Below, piece after piece: positions 8,996-17,766 of a DNA stretch of 64,000 bases. A model generated the notes under the pieces. The model saw only the letters and a list, made by a program, of their open reading frames with translations. It had not been told where the DNA came from and made no database searches. How positions within the stretch are numbered: position 1 is the stretch's first letter; each line of letters begins with the position of its first letter. The stretch covers positions 107,193 to 171,192 of the forward strand of contig MWDO01000001.1 in NCBI GenBank assembly GCA_002070605.1, read 5' to 3'. Origin of the DNA: Spirochaetes bacterium ADurb.Bin133. GTDB lineage: Bacteria; Spirochaetota; GWE2-31-10; MWDO01. Made by a program: the position numbers and the translations under genes.

Positions 8996-10279
8996 ATGTA
9001 CAGTTTGGACGATTCGTTAATGTCGGATAGTTCCGACGAGCCTCCTGGAGGACGCGTAAATGAAGAGTTATTATCCCGCCTATTGTCGTCGTCGAGCGAC
9101 AATAATCGACTTGGGTTTGAAAGCGAGTATTTTTATAATACAGACAGACCTAAGCGTCCGTTAAACGATAGATCTAAAGACTTTATAGAACGATATTATT
9201 CGCCGCATTTATCCGATCGTACGTGGAATGATTGGAGATGGCAGATACGGAATTCTATAGTAGATTACGATCGTCTGGAAAGTATGTTCGGGGAGGCGGT
9301 AGATAAAAGCGGTTTGGTTGAGAAGAAACTACCGTTTAGGATCACGCCTTACTATGCAAGCGTTGTTAAAAATTCAAAGCCGTTGCAAAAAACGGTAATT
9401 CCTTCGATAAACGAACTAATAGTTTCGGATGGGGAGGCGATAGACCCCCTAAAAGAGGATTGCGATAGTCCCGTAAAGCGTATAGTTCACAGATATCCGG
9501 ATAGAGTTTTATTTTTAGCTACAAATTTTTGTTCGACTAATTGCCGTTATTGCACCAGATCGAGGATAGTGTCGAATAACGATTTCTTTAAAAAACAGAC
9601 GGTCGAATGGGAGCGGGCTTTTAAATATATAAGGGAGCGCAAAGAGATTAGAGATATAATAATATCCGGAGGAGATCCGTTGACGTTGCCGGATATATCT
9701 TTAAACTATCTTTTAAATAATATTTTTTCAATTCCGCATATAGAAATGGTAAGAATTGGGACAAAAGTCCCGGCGGTTATGCCCATGCGTATAAATAAGC
9801 GGTTAATAAAGATACTGAAAAACTACAAGCCGCTGTATATGAGTATTCATTTTACGCATCCGGACGAGATAACCGAAGAGGTATCTAAAGCGTGTAATAT
9901 GTTGGCCGACGCGGGAATAGTAATGGGGTCGCAAACGGTGTTGCTTAAAGAGGTAAACGATAATCCTCAAACTATAAAGAGCCTATTTCATAAACTTTTA
10001 AAAATCAGAGTTAAACCGTATTATTTATACCAATGCGACCCGATAATGGGGGCTTCGCACTTTAGGACTCCCGTAGAAAAAGGTATAGAGATAATAGATA
10101 AGCTTAGAGGCTGGACTTCGGGGTATGCGATACCTCATTATGTTATAGACGCGCCGGGAGGGGGAGGGAAAATACCGTTATTACCGGATTACTACCGCGG
10201 TAGAGGCGAAAACGGAGCGGTTTTGCTAAGAAATTATGAAAACAATAGATATAGTTACCCCGATTATAACCTTGCTTGA
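8996..10279 (+). CDS. Lysine 2,3-aminomutase (KamA/AblA-type radical SAM enzyme)
   Basis: Probably interconverts L-lysine and beta-lysine using a [4Fe-4S] cluster, S-adenosylmethionine and pyridoxal phosphate. The cluster cysteines are 179, 183 and 186 (FCSTNCRYCTRSR). GGDPLTL, MSIHFTHPDE and a complete C-terminal part follow. Two aspartates that bind the lysine side chain in KamA are kept (YQCDPI and VIDAPGGGG), which argues for a true aminomutase rather than the truncated EpmB type. An ATG at 8978 is in frame, but the only ribosome site, GAGGAG, lies between it and the ATG at 8996, so I use the latter (427 residues). It heads a cluster with two ATP-grasp ligases and an acetyltransferase. 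Confidence 0.87.
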   Translation: MYSLDDSLMSDSSDEPPGGRVNEELLSRLLSSSSDNNRLGFESEYFYNTDRPKRPLNDRSKDFIERYYSPHLSDRTWNDWRWQIRNSIVDYDRLESMFGEAVDKSGLVEKKLPFRITPYYASVVKNSKPLQKTVIPSINELIVSDGEAIDPLKEDCDSPVKRIVHRYPDRVLFLATNFCSTNCRYCTRSRIVSNNDFFKKQTVEWERAFKYIRERKEIRDIIISGGDPLTLPDISLNYLLNNIFSIPHIEMVRIGTKVPAVMPMRINKRLIKILKNYKPLYMSIHFTHPDEITEEVSKACNMLADAGIVMGSQTVLLKEVNDNPQTIKSLFHKLLKIRVKPYYLYQCDPIMGASHFRTPVEKGIEIIDKLRGWTSGYAIPHYVIDAPGGGGKIPLLPDYYRGRGENGAVLLRNYENNRYSYPDYNLA

Positions 10280-10338
10280 TAATTTAGTTAATGTCGTAAA
10301 TTGAGCGCGTAAAAATGATTTATATATAGGAAGAAACA

Positions 10339-11325
10339 ATGAAGATAGGTTTAACGTACGATTTGAAAGAGGATTATCTAAAAGAGGGTTATAGCGTCGA
10401 GGAAACGGCGGAGCTTGATACTCCGGAAACGGTAAATAGGATAGAGTCGGCGATTAATAAACTTGGATATGAAACCGAGCGTATAGGCAACATTAGGTCT
10501 TTGGTCGGAAGATTAAACGATAACGCCAGATGGGATATGGTTTTTAATATATGCGAAGGGATAAACGGGACTTATTCCAGAGAGTCGCAAGTTCCGGCTC
10601 TTTTGGAGGCTTATAATATCGCTTATACGTTTTCCGATCCTATCGTTTTGGGGATTTCTCTTAAAAAAGATTTAGCCAAAACGATTGTTAGAGCGAACGG
10701 ATTTAAAACGCCCGATTTTTTTGTTATTAAAGGTCCGGAAGACGTAGAGAAAATCGATTTGCCTTATCCGTTATTTGTTAAGCCGCTCGCCGAAGGGTCG
10801 AGTAAAGGAGTCGCCGATAAATCAAAAGTTGGAAACAAAAATCAACTAAAATCAGCCTCCTTAGAGCTTCTTAAAAAATTTAAGCAACCCGTTTTAGTCG
10901 AGACTTACTGTTCGGGAAGGGAGTTTACAGCCGGTTTAATCGGAACGGGAATAAAAGCGGAATGTATAGGCGGCGTGGAGGTGGTTTTAACTGAAAAAGC
11001 CGAAAAAAATGCATATTCTTATAAAAATAAGACGATGTGCGAAGAAGCGGTAGAATACAAGCCGATTACGGATAAAAAACTGGACGAGGAGATAAAAAAG
11101 TTCGCCGTAGACGCGTGGAGGACTTTGGAATGCCGAGACGCAGGAAGAATCGATATTATGCTTGATAAAAACGGCGATATAAATTTTATTGAAGTAAATC
11201 CTTTAGCCGGATTAAATCCGAACTATTCGGATTTGCCTATAATGTTTTCCATGTTGGGGAGAAGTTACGAAGAGTTAATAGAACTTATTGTTAATTCGGC
11301 TTTGGATAGAGTAGAAAAGAGGTAA
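10339..11325 (+). CDS. ATP-grasp ligase, D-Ala-D-Ala ligase-like (first of pair)
   Basis: A 328-residue cytoplasmic carboxylate-amine ligase. ATP-grasp motifs occur in order: LFVKPLAEGSSKGV (about 146-160), VETYCSGREFTAGLIG (about 190-205) and the metal/phosphate site GRIDIMLDKNGDINFIEVNP with LAGLNP (about 268-296). The final motif resembles Ddl (EVNTLPGM), but the N-terminal region MVFNICEGINGTYSRES differs from usual Ddl, so the substrate is probably not plain D-alanine. AGGAAG precedes the ATG. The next ligase follows after one base. With an aminomutase before it and an acetyltransferase after it, it may couple beta-lysine to another amino acid (inference). Confidence 0.85.
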   Translation: MKIGLTYDLKEDYLKEGYSVEETAELDTPETVNRIESAINKLGYETERIGNIRSLVGRLNDNARWDMVFNICEGINGTYSRESQVPALLEAYNIAYTFSDPIVLGISLKKDLAKTIVRANGFKTPDFFVIKGPEDVEKIDLPYPLFVKPLAEGSSKGVADKSKVGNKNQLKSASLELLKKFKQPVLVETYCSGREFTAGLIGTGIKAECIGGVEVVLTEKAEKNAYSYKNKTMCEEAVEYKPITDKKLDEEIKKFAVDAWRTLECRDAGRIDIMLDKNGDINFIEVNPLAGLNPNYSDLPIMFSMLGRSYEELIELIVNSALDRVEKR

Positions 11326-11326
11326 T

Positions 11327-12313
11327 ATGAAAAAAAATGTCGTTATAGCTTGCGATTATATTAAGAACCTTGATAGCGCGGCGGCGGACGCGCTCGATAA
11401 TTTGAGTCAAGTCAATCTTATTCATCGATCGCTTACAAATTTGGGTTATAATACTTTGACTTTACAATTTGACGGTAATCTTTTAAACATAAAGGGCGCT
11501 TTGGAGAAGAATCGTCCGGCGTTTGTTTTTAATCTCGTGGAGGACGAAGCGTATATCTCTATAGCTCCGTTTTTTTTTGAAAGCATTAATCTTCCATATA
11601 CAGGGTGTAGAGCGGACTCAATTTATCATACTCATAACAAACTTATATTTAAAAGATTTTTAAAATTTATCTCATTCCAAAAAAATATTCTTACTCCGCG
11701 CTACGTTACCGCAAAGGATTTGTCGGAGTTTGTTCCGGATAAAAAGTACATATTAAAGCCGACGGATAGGCACTCTTCGATAAGTATTGATGAAAATTCC
11801 GTCAAATATTTTCAGAACGCTAAAGATATAAAAAGAGAGATACTTGATAGACAAAAAAAATATAACTTCGATTTCTACGCCGAGGAGTATATCGAAGGGA
11901 GGGAATTCAATATCTCTTTGCTAAACGGTAAGATTCTTCCGAGAGCGGAAATTATTTTTAAAGATTATAAGGAGGACGTTCCAAAGATCGTTTGTTATAA
12001 ATCAAAATGGGACGAGTCTTCCTTCGAATACAAAAATACTATTAGGTCTTTTGATAGAAAAATTGAGGATCAGAAATTATTTGACGATATGGACGACGTT
12101 ATAATATTTTTGTCCCGCGTATTAAGCATAAAGACGTACGCTAGATTTGATTTTAGAATTGATAAAAACGGTAATTGTTATTTGCTGGAAATAAACGCAA
12201 ACCCGTGTTTAAACGACGATAGCGGATTTTACGCGGCGGCTAATAGGGGCGGATTGTCTTACGACGAGATGGTTAGCGCTATAATCAAGTCGAGTTTAAA
12301 GAGTTATTTATGA
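11327..12313 (+). CDS. ATP-grasp ligase (second of pair)
   Basis: A second 328-residue ATP-grasp protein, identical in length to its neighbour but diverged from it. Motifs: YILKPTDRHSSISI (about 144-158), YAEEYIEGREFNISLLNG (about 185-202) and ARFDFRIDKNGNCYLLEINA with NPCLN (about 276-300). The glycine-rich loop is replaced by DRHSSIS, and the tail DDSGFYAAANRGG is like D-alanine ligase relatives of unknown substrate. Its ribosome site AGAGG lies in the 3' end of the first ligase, and its stop overlaps the GNAT start by four bases. It is likely an ancient duplicate specialised for a second ligation step. Confidence 0.85.
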   Translation: MKKNVVIACDYIKNLDSAAADALDNLSQVNLIHRSLTNLGYNTLTLQFDGNLLNIKGALEKNRPAFVFNLVEDEAYISIAPFFFESINLPYTGCRADSIYHTHNKLIFKRFLKFISFQKNILTPRYVTAKDLSEFVPDKKYILKPTDRHSSISIDENSVKYFQNAKDIKREILDRQKKYNFDFYAEEYIEGREFNISLLNGKILPRAEIIFKDYKEDVPKIVCYKSKWDESSFEYKNTIRSFDRKIEDQKLFDDMDDVIIFLSRVLSIKTYARFDFRIDKNGNCYLLEINANPCLNDDSGFYAAANRGGLSYDEMVSAIIKSSLKSYL

Positions 12314-12801
12314 TTAATTTAGACAAATATCAAATTAGAGATTACGTTAAGGAAAGCGACGCCGAAGTAATCGAAAAAATTACAAGAGAAACAAACTATT
12401 TTACGAAAGAGGAGACTTTGATCGCTAGAGAATTGGTCGAGGAACGTCTTCAAAAAGGAATAAAAAGCAGTTATCTTTTTAATATTCTTGAAAAGGAGAG
12501 CGAAATTGCCGCTTATAGTTGCTTTGGAGAGGTTCCATGTTCTTATATCAGCTACGATCTCTATTGGATTGTAGTTAGAAACGATTTGAGAGGGAATGGA
12601 ATCGGCGCTTATCTATTGAAAAAAAGCGAGGAGTATATAAAGAAACTCGGCGGTTATCAAATCTATCTGGAGACGTCGTCAAAAGATCTGTACGCCCCTA
12701 CAAGGAATTTTTATATAAAAAACGGTTACAAAGAGTCGGCGGTATTTAAAGACTTCTACAATTTTAACGACAATAAAATAATTTTTAATAAAATTCTATA
12801 A
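12310..12801 (+). CDS. GNAT family N-acetyltransferase
   Basis: A 163-residue acyltransferase. The acetyl-CoA pyrophosphate loop is RGNGIG in VVRNDLRGNGIGAYLLKK (about 93-110), followed by IYLETSSKD and the NFYIKNGYKES motif that closes the GNAT fold. It overlaps the second ATP-grasp gene (ATGA) and is the last gene of the cluster, followed by a terminator. In the known ablA-ablB pair, a lysine 2,3-aminomutase is joined by a beta-lysine acetyltransferase. Here the acetyltransferase may cap the amine of a beta-lysine product. That role is inferred from context. Confidence 0.85.
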   Translation: MINLDKYQIRDYVKESDAEVIEKITRETNYFTKEETLIARELVEERLQKGIKSSYLFNILEKESEIAAYSCFGEVPCSYISYDLYWIVVRNDLRGNGIGAYLLKKSEEYIKKLGGYQIYLETSSKDLYAPTRNFYIKNGYKESAVFKDFYNFNDNKIIFNKIL

Positions 12802-12845
12802 AAAACTCCCCTAAATAACATACTATCGGAAGTTTTATTCATTCA

Positions 12846-12879
12846 TAGCTGAGTTTAAAAATAAACTCGCTATTTTTTT
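12846..12879 (+). terminator. Rho-independent terminator after the GNAT gene
   Basis: A perfect 7-bp stem GAGTTTA/TAAACTC with an AAAA loop (12851-12868) extends with one bulge to an 11-bp stem (TAGC...GCTA). A run of seven T follows. It points along the plus strand, closing the aminomutase cluster, and overlaps the last codons of the convergent phosphatase gene. Confidence 0.75.
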
Positions 12880-14978
12880 CTGGCTACAACAAACGTAATA
12901 TCGTCCTTTTGTTCTTTTAAGAAGTGGAAAACGTCATTAATTATCTCTTCCTCTATATCTTTAACCGGTTTATCGCCAATTTCTTCCAGTTTCTTTATTA
13001 ATCTCTCCATATCGTATTGTTCGTCTTTGGCGTTTGTACATTCGATAAGTCCGTCGGTATATAAGAAAAAGAGATCTCCCTGTTCAAGTTTAAAGCTGGA
13101 TTCAACTGTGCTTTTTTCAATATCCGGTATAAGCCCGAGCCATACTCCGTTCGTTTCAAGACGTTCAACTTTTTTCGTTTTACTTCTGTATATCAGCACG
13201 TCCAAATGGCAGCCGGATAACTGAACCGTTCCGTCGGGATTAGCGACCATAAAGGATATTGTCATAAAATGATCTTCGCCTAATCTCTGTTTAATGTTTT
13301 GGTACATAACTTTATTTACTTGAGCTACAAGCTTATCCGAACTTATAGTAGGATCGTTTAACAATATTGTGTTAAAAGCGGTCTGCGCCATCATCATTAT
13401 AAGTCCCGACGTTAATCCGTGCCCCGATACGTCCCCTATGCCAAACCATATTCTCCCGTTTGTCTCTCCGATAAGATCGTAATAATCCCCGCCTACTTCG
13501 GCCGCCGGAATCATCGTCGCCGTTATATCGTAATGCTCTCTCTGAGGTATCGCCGGCAATAGACAGGTTTGTATTTTGGAAGCTAACTCTAACTCTGATT
13601 TTTCTCTTTCAGCGGAGAGCAACCTATCCTGATACGCCTTGATGTTTTTGATCATCTGATTGAAATTCTCGGAGAGAATACCGATTTCGTCGTTATATTT
13701 TGACTCGATAAAGTGATTATAATTGCCTTGCGCTACGACATGAGTCGCGCTTACGAGAGTATTGATAGGTCTTGTAAAAGTTTTACTAAACATATAGCTT
13801 ATCAAAACAATAAGCAATATCATAATTCCGGAAAATAAAACGATTATTCGAACTACTGCGACTATAGGTTTCTGAAACTGTTTAACCGGATGAAAGTATA
13901 CGTACTTAGTCTGAGAGTCTTCTCCAAATCCCAAAACGGTAAGGTATTTTTCATTATTATGCGTTACAATATTCTTTTCATAAAAAACGTCCATATCCCC
14001 CTCGGCCATTTTAGTCAGGAGTTCGTTTACTTGCGGGGTTTGTAAAATAGCGCTATCGACATTGAGCATTTTGTAATCGTCAAAATTCATCAAATCGACT
14101 TTTTCATCTTTTTCATAATCGATTATCGATTTTTCCGTTTCCTTGTCAAAAATATAAGTTTTTTTCTCGTTGTCAAAAACAAAATCTTCCTCTTCAAGAG
14201 GGTGATTAAACGACATAACGTTGTTAAAACTGTCAAGAACGTATAGAGTTCCAAAATTCAAGGATTCGATTTCGTTATAAAAACTGCTCAGAAACCCCGG
14301 TTTTAGCGCCACTAATAAAAATTTGGTAAAAGTATCCGTTTCCTTTTCCGGAGGGACCGCATAATAGGGATATATCATTACTGGAGAATCGGCGTAAATT
14401 CCCGTAATAATGCCTTCGGTTAGTCTGCCAAAGACCAATTTTACTTTATTATCCGACTTCAATTTTAAAAACAGAGGATCCTTTAGGAGCAGATCTATAT
14501 CAAGTCGAATTTGATTGTCAATAAGAAGATGTTGTTTGTAATCGGTTTTGTCGTTTATAGATTTTTTATCAAGCTCGACTACGTAGAGCATACCCTCAAT
14601 CTTCTCTTCAAAAGTATTTCTTAATCCGCCCCGAGTAGTAACGTTTCCGATCATCATCTGACCTATATCTATTTCGTCTTGAGCAGATTTATACTCGGCA
14701 ACCCTAAATCCTTCGACTAGAGCGGGGATATCGAGCATATTAGATAAAGTTCTCGCATTTTGATTATATAAAAATTCGACGTTCTTACTTACTTGCTGAA
14801 TAAGAGTCGAGTAACTCTCTCTACCTTGATTTTCCAAGTGATTGTAAAGCCGCCAGCTCGTAAAGGAAACTACTACCACTAATGGGATGATTGCGGTCGG
14901 CAATATTATAAAAATCAGCTTAGATCTAATTTTCAAGTATGACCAGAATCCTTTTTTTGTCTTTTTACTGTCGCTCAT
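12870..14978 (-). CDS. Membrane-bound SpoIIE-type serine phosphatase with HAMP domain
   Basis: A 702-residue transmembrane signalling phosphatase. A first membrane helix (about 18-38) and a second (about 370-397) bracket a ~330-residue extracytoplasmic sensor. A HAMP segment follows (FTRPINTLVSATHV, NDEIGILSENFNQM), then a helical linker and a PP2C/SpoIIE domain with metal-binding aspartates in GGDYYDL, IGDVSGHG, YTDGLIE and DDITFVV. Such proteins usually dephosphorylate anti-sigma-antagonist STAS proteins, but no STAS or anti-sigma gene is present here. The ATG has an AGGGGA site. It is convergent with the GNAT gene. Confidence 0.9.
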   Translation of the reverse strand: MSDSKKTKKGFWSYLKIRSKLIFIILPTAIIPLVVVVSFTSWRLYNHLENQGRESYSTLIQQVSKNVEFLYNQNARTLSNMLDIPALVEGFRVAEYKSAQDEIDIGQMMIGNVTTRGGLRNTFEEKIEGMLYVVELDKKSINDKTDYKQHLLIDNQIRLDIDLLLKDPLFLKLKSDNKVKLVFGRLTEGIITGIYADSPVMIYPYYAVPPEKETDTFTKFLLVALKPGFLSSFYNEIESLNFGTLYVLDSFNNVMSFNHPLEEEDFVFDNEKKTYIFDKETEKSIIDYEKDEKVDLMNFDDYKMLNVDSAILQTPQVNELLTKMAEGDMDVFYEKNIVTHNNEKYLTVLGFGEDSQTKYVYFHPVKQFQKPIVAVVRIIVLFSGIMILLIVLISYMFSKTFTRPINTLVSATHVVAQGNYNHFIESKYNDEIGILSENFNQMIKNIKAYQDRLLSAEREKSELELASKIQTCLLPAIPQREHYDITATMIPAAEVGGDYYDLIGETNGRIWFGIGDVSGHGLTSGLIMMMAQTAFNTILLNDPTISSDKLVAQVNKVMYQNIKQRLGEDHFMTISFMVANPDGTVQLSGCHLDVLIYRSKTKKVERLETNGVWLGLIPDIEKSTVESSFKLEQGDLFFLYTDGLIECTNAKDEQYDMERLIKKLEEIGDKPVKDIEEEIINDVFHFLKEQKDDITFVVARKK

Positions 14979-15297
14979 AAGTTCCCCTAAAAATTAATTT
15001 ATAAAATATGTTATCATAAAAAAAGTTAATAATCAAAAAAAAATAGTATAATTATATTTTTTATATTTTTCATCAAATTTTAAAATTTTATATCAAAAAT
15101 TTTTTCGAAACGCCTTAGCGCAAAAATAAATATCAAAGAAACATAGTTAATTTTACTAAAAAAAGAATATATTTTCAAGAGATATATTAAAAACATTATA
15201 AAATTTACGGACGAATAAAACTTATTTTATTGCATTATTTTAAAAATAGTATTAAAAAAAAAGGAGTTATTTAGGAAACGGCGACAAGGAAATTGTG
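14979..15297. other. Divergent AT-rich intergenic region
   Basis: About 320 bases between the divergent SpoIIE phosphatase and bioB genes. It is very rich in A and T runs and carries several near-consensus -10 hexamers on both strands, but I could not fix one promoter with proper spacing. AGGAG at 15262-15266 has no start codon behind it. No RNA gene, repeat element or BirA operator was recognised. Confidence 0.5.
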
Positions 15298-16239
15298 ATG
15301 ATAAGAAAAGAGATTGATTTTAAGAATTCCGGCGAGATTTTAGAATTCATTAAACAGGTTTCATTTGGCGAAATTTTAGATTATTCCGAATACTTGAGAA
15401 TGAAATATTTTTCGAATAATATCGAATTATGTTCAATTTACAACGTTAAATCGGGACGTTGCTCGGAAGATTGCGCTTTTTGTTCGCAGTCGTCTTTTCA
15501 CAAGACCGAGATAGCCGAATATGAAATTGGCGGCTCGGAAAATATTTTACGATTGGCCGGGGATATGGCGGCTAGAAAGGTCAAATATTTTTCGCTGGTT
15601 TCAAGCGGTAGGTCTTTGAACGAAGCCGAGTTTTCAAAAATTATCAATATTTTTGAAAATATTAATAGAGACGCCGATATTTTTCTTTGCGCGTCGCTTG
15701 GATTTTTAACGGCAAAGCAGGCGGAGGAGTTGAAGAGAGCGGGAGTCGTTAAATATCACCATAATTTGGAAACCGGGCCCGGATATTTTAATAAAATTTG
15801 CTCGACGCATAGTTATGAAGATAAATTAAATACGATTAAGATTGCGAAAGCCTGCGGTCTTGAAGCGTGTTCCGGCGGAATATTTGGAATAGGCGAAACG
15901 CTAAAAGATAGGATCGAAATGGCGCTTAAAATTAAAAGATTGGAGATAAAGTCTATTCCGCTAAATATTTTGAAGCCGATAAAAGGGACTCGCCTCGATA
16001 AGAACGCCCCCTTATCGGAAGAAGAACTTTTGCTCTCTTTTGCTCTTTTTAGGATAATTAATCCTTCGGCATATATAAGAATAGCGGGCGGAAGACCGTT
16101 TTTTAAGGCAAATGAGAATGAAAAACTTTTGAAAAGCGGAGTAAACGCAATTATGGTTGGAAATTATTTAACGACTACGGGCGTGCCGGTTGAAGAGGAT
16201 ATGAGATTTCTAAAAGAAAATAGTCTTAGATTATCGTAA
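15298..16239 (+). CDS. bioB: Biotin synthase (BioB family), serine variant at the auxiliary cluster
   Basis: Radical SAM enzyme that inserts sulfur into dethiobiotin. The SAM cluster motif is GRCSEDCAFC (Cys55, 59, 62), followed by HHNLET, CSGGIFGIGE, PLNILKPIKGT and IRIAGGRP. Cys131, Cys191 and Arg261 align with E. coli Cys128, Cys188 and Arg260 of the auxiliary cluster, but the equivalent of Cys97 is a serine (YFSLVSSGR, Ser99). GTG at 15295 and ATG at 15298 are both possible. AAGGA at 15286-15290 spaces better for the ATG (313 residues). No other biotin genes are adjacent. The stop overlaps the convergent purB tail by nine bases. Confidence 0.88.
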   Translation: MIRKEIDFKNSGEILEFIKQVSFGEILDYSEYLRMKYFSNNIELCSIYNVKSGRCSEDCAFCSQSSFHKTEIAEYEIGGSENILRLAGDMAARKVKYFSLVSSGRSLNEAEFSKIINIFENINRDADIFLCASLGFLTAKQAEELKRAGVVKYHHNLETGPGYFNKICSTHSYEDKLNTIKIAKACGLEACSGGIFGIGETLKDRIEMALKIKRLEIKSIPLNILKPIKGTRLDKNAPLSEEELLLSFALFRIINPSAYIRIAGGRPFFKANENEKLLKSGVNAIMVGNYLTTTGVPVEEDMRFLKENSLRLS

Positions 16240-17667
16240 AATCTTTGGATCGAAATTCTCAACGATTTTCTGAGAAAGCCCGATATAATTTGACGGCGTT
16301 ATCTCCAGAAGTTTCTTTTTTTTGTTTTCGTCTATTGCTATTTTATTTGCGAATTTACGGAAATCTTCAATAGTTACGGCTTTGCCTCTGGTTATCTCTT
16401 TGAGAGCTTCATACGGCTTATCAAAACCCGATATTCTGAGAAGATTTTGAAACGCTTCGGCGATAACTTCGGGATTATTTTCAAGGTCTTCGAGAATTTT
16501 ATTTTTATCTACTTCTATTTTGGAAAGTCCCTTTTGTATGGATTGATAAGCGACGAGAGTATGCGCGAAAGCTACTCCGATATTCCTCTGGACCGAGCTG
16601 TCGCTTAAGTCTCTCTGCAATCGCGAAATGGGCAGTTTTGACGCGAAAAAGTCGAAAAGAGCGTTTGCTACTCCTATATTTGCTTCGGCGTTCTCAAAAT
16701 CAATAGGATTTACTTTATGCGGCATCGCCGAAGACCCGATTTCCCCTTTAACTGTTTTTTGTTTGATCCATTTATCCGATATATATCTCCATATATCGAG
16801 AGAAAAGTCGAGTAAAATGTTATTTATTCTTCTAAACGAATCGAATACTCTGATAAACGAGTCGTGAGGTTCAATTTGAGTCGTAATCGGATTGCAGACG
16901 ACAATTATCGGGTCGGAACTATAAAAACGGGAATTCCCGGAATTTTTAGCGGTATTAAATTTATTGATAAATGTATCTGTAAAATTTATCCAATCTATCT
17001 CCGGTTTAATGAAGTTATGAGCGTTATAGCCGCCCGTCGCGCCGTTTAGTTTGACTGAAATCTTGTTGTTATATAAATAAGCAAATTCGGCTTTTAATCT
17101 GTTTACAAAGACTAATATTTCTTTACCGAACGTCGTCGGGCTCGCCGGCTGTCCGTGAGTGCGGGCTAACGTCGGCGTATCTTTATAATCCGACGCGATA
17201 TTATATAACGCTTCGTATAGTTTTACCGCTTCGGGAAACATCAGATCGTTAACGGCGTCTTTTATCATAAGACCGTAGCAGATATTATTTATATCTTCGC
17301 TGGTCAAAGCTAAATGAACGTATTCCAAAACGTCGGCAAGCGAGCTCTCTTTAAGTTTTAATTTTATATAGTACTCTACCGCCTTTACGTCGTGGTTAGT
17401 CGCCGGAATATCGCCGTATCCTTTAGTTTCGATATCCTTTACTATCTGCGCGTCGGTTTCGGTTAGGTTCGTCAGGTTTTTTAAATATTTTATCTCTTCT
17501 TCGGTAAATTTTCGAACGACGGCGCCGTTTTGCGAGAGCTCGATCAGATAGTTTATTTCGACTGCGACTCTATACTTTATGAGAGCGTATTCGCTGAAGT
17601 ATTGAGATAAAGCCTTGGTTTTTGAAGAGTATCTTCCGTCGATGGGAGATATTGAAGAGAGAGCCAT
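16231..17667 (-). CDS. purB: Adenylosuccinate lyase PurB
   Basis: Cleaves adenylosuccinate to AMP and SAICAR to AICAR, releasing fumarate, in purine synthesis. The 478-residue protein follows the E. coli-type layout: SSISPIDGRYSSKT at the start, TSEDINNICYG, the catalytic histidine region ARTHGQPASPTTFGKE, and the fumarase-superfamily signature GSSAMPHKVNPIDFENAEAN at about 315-335, which contains the flexible catalytic loop. AAGGAG precedes the ATG. It stands alone, with no other pur genes nearby. Confidence 0.96.
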   Translation of the reverse strand: MALSSISPIDGRYSSKTKALSQYFSEYALIKYRVAVEINYLIELSQNGAVVRKFTEEEIKYLKNLTNLTETDAQIVKDIETKGYGDIPATNHDVKAVEYYIKLKLKESSLADVLEYVHLALTSEDINNICYGLMIKDAVNDLMFPEAVKLYEALYNIASDYKDTPTLARTHGQPASPTTFGKEILVFVNRLKAEFAYLYNNKISVKLNGATGGYNAHNFIKPEIDWINFTDTFINKFNTAKNSGNSRFYSSDPIIVVCNPITTQIEPHDSFIRVFDSFRRINNILLDFSLDIWRYISDKWIKQKTVKGEIGSSAMPHKVNPIDFENAEANIGVANALFDFFASKLPISRLQRDLSDSSVQRNIGVAFAHTLVAYQSIQKGLSKIEVDKNKILEDLENNPEVIAEAFQNLLRISGFDKPYEALKEITRGKAVTIEDFRKFANKIAIDENKKKKLLEITPSNYIGLSQKIVENFDPKILR

Positions 17668-17766
17668 ATAGTCTCCTTATTTTAAATCTAAGCGGATAGC
17701 CGGATTTATTTTGTTGATTTAATATAATCCGGATAATATTTGAATTTGGCTTAAAAGTCAAATTAT

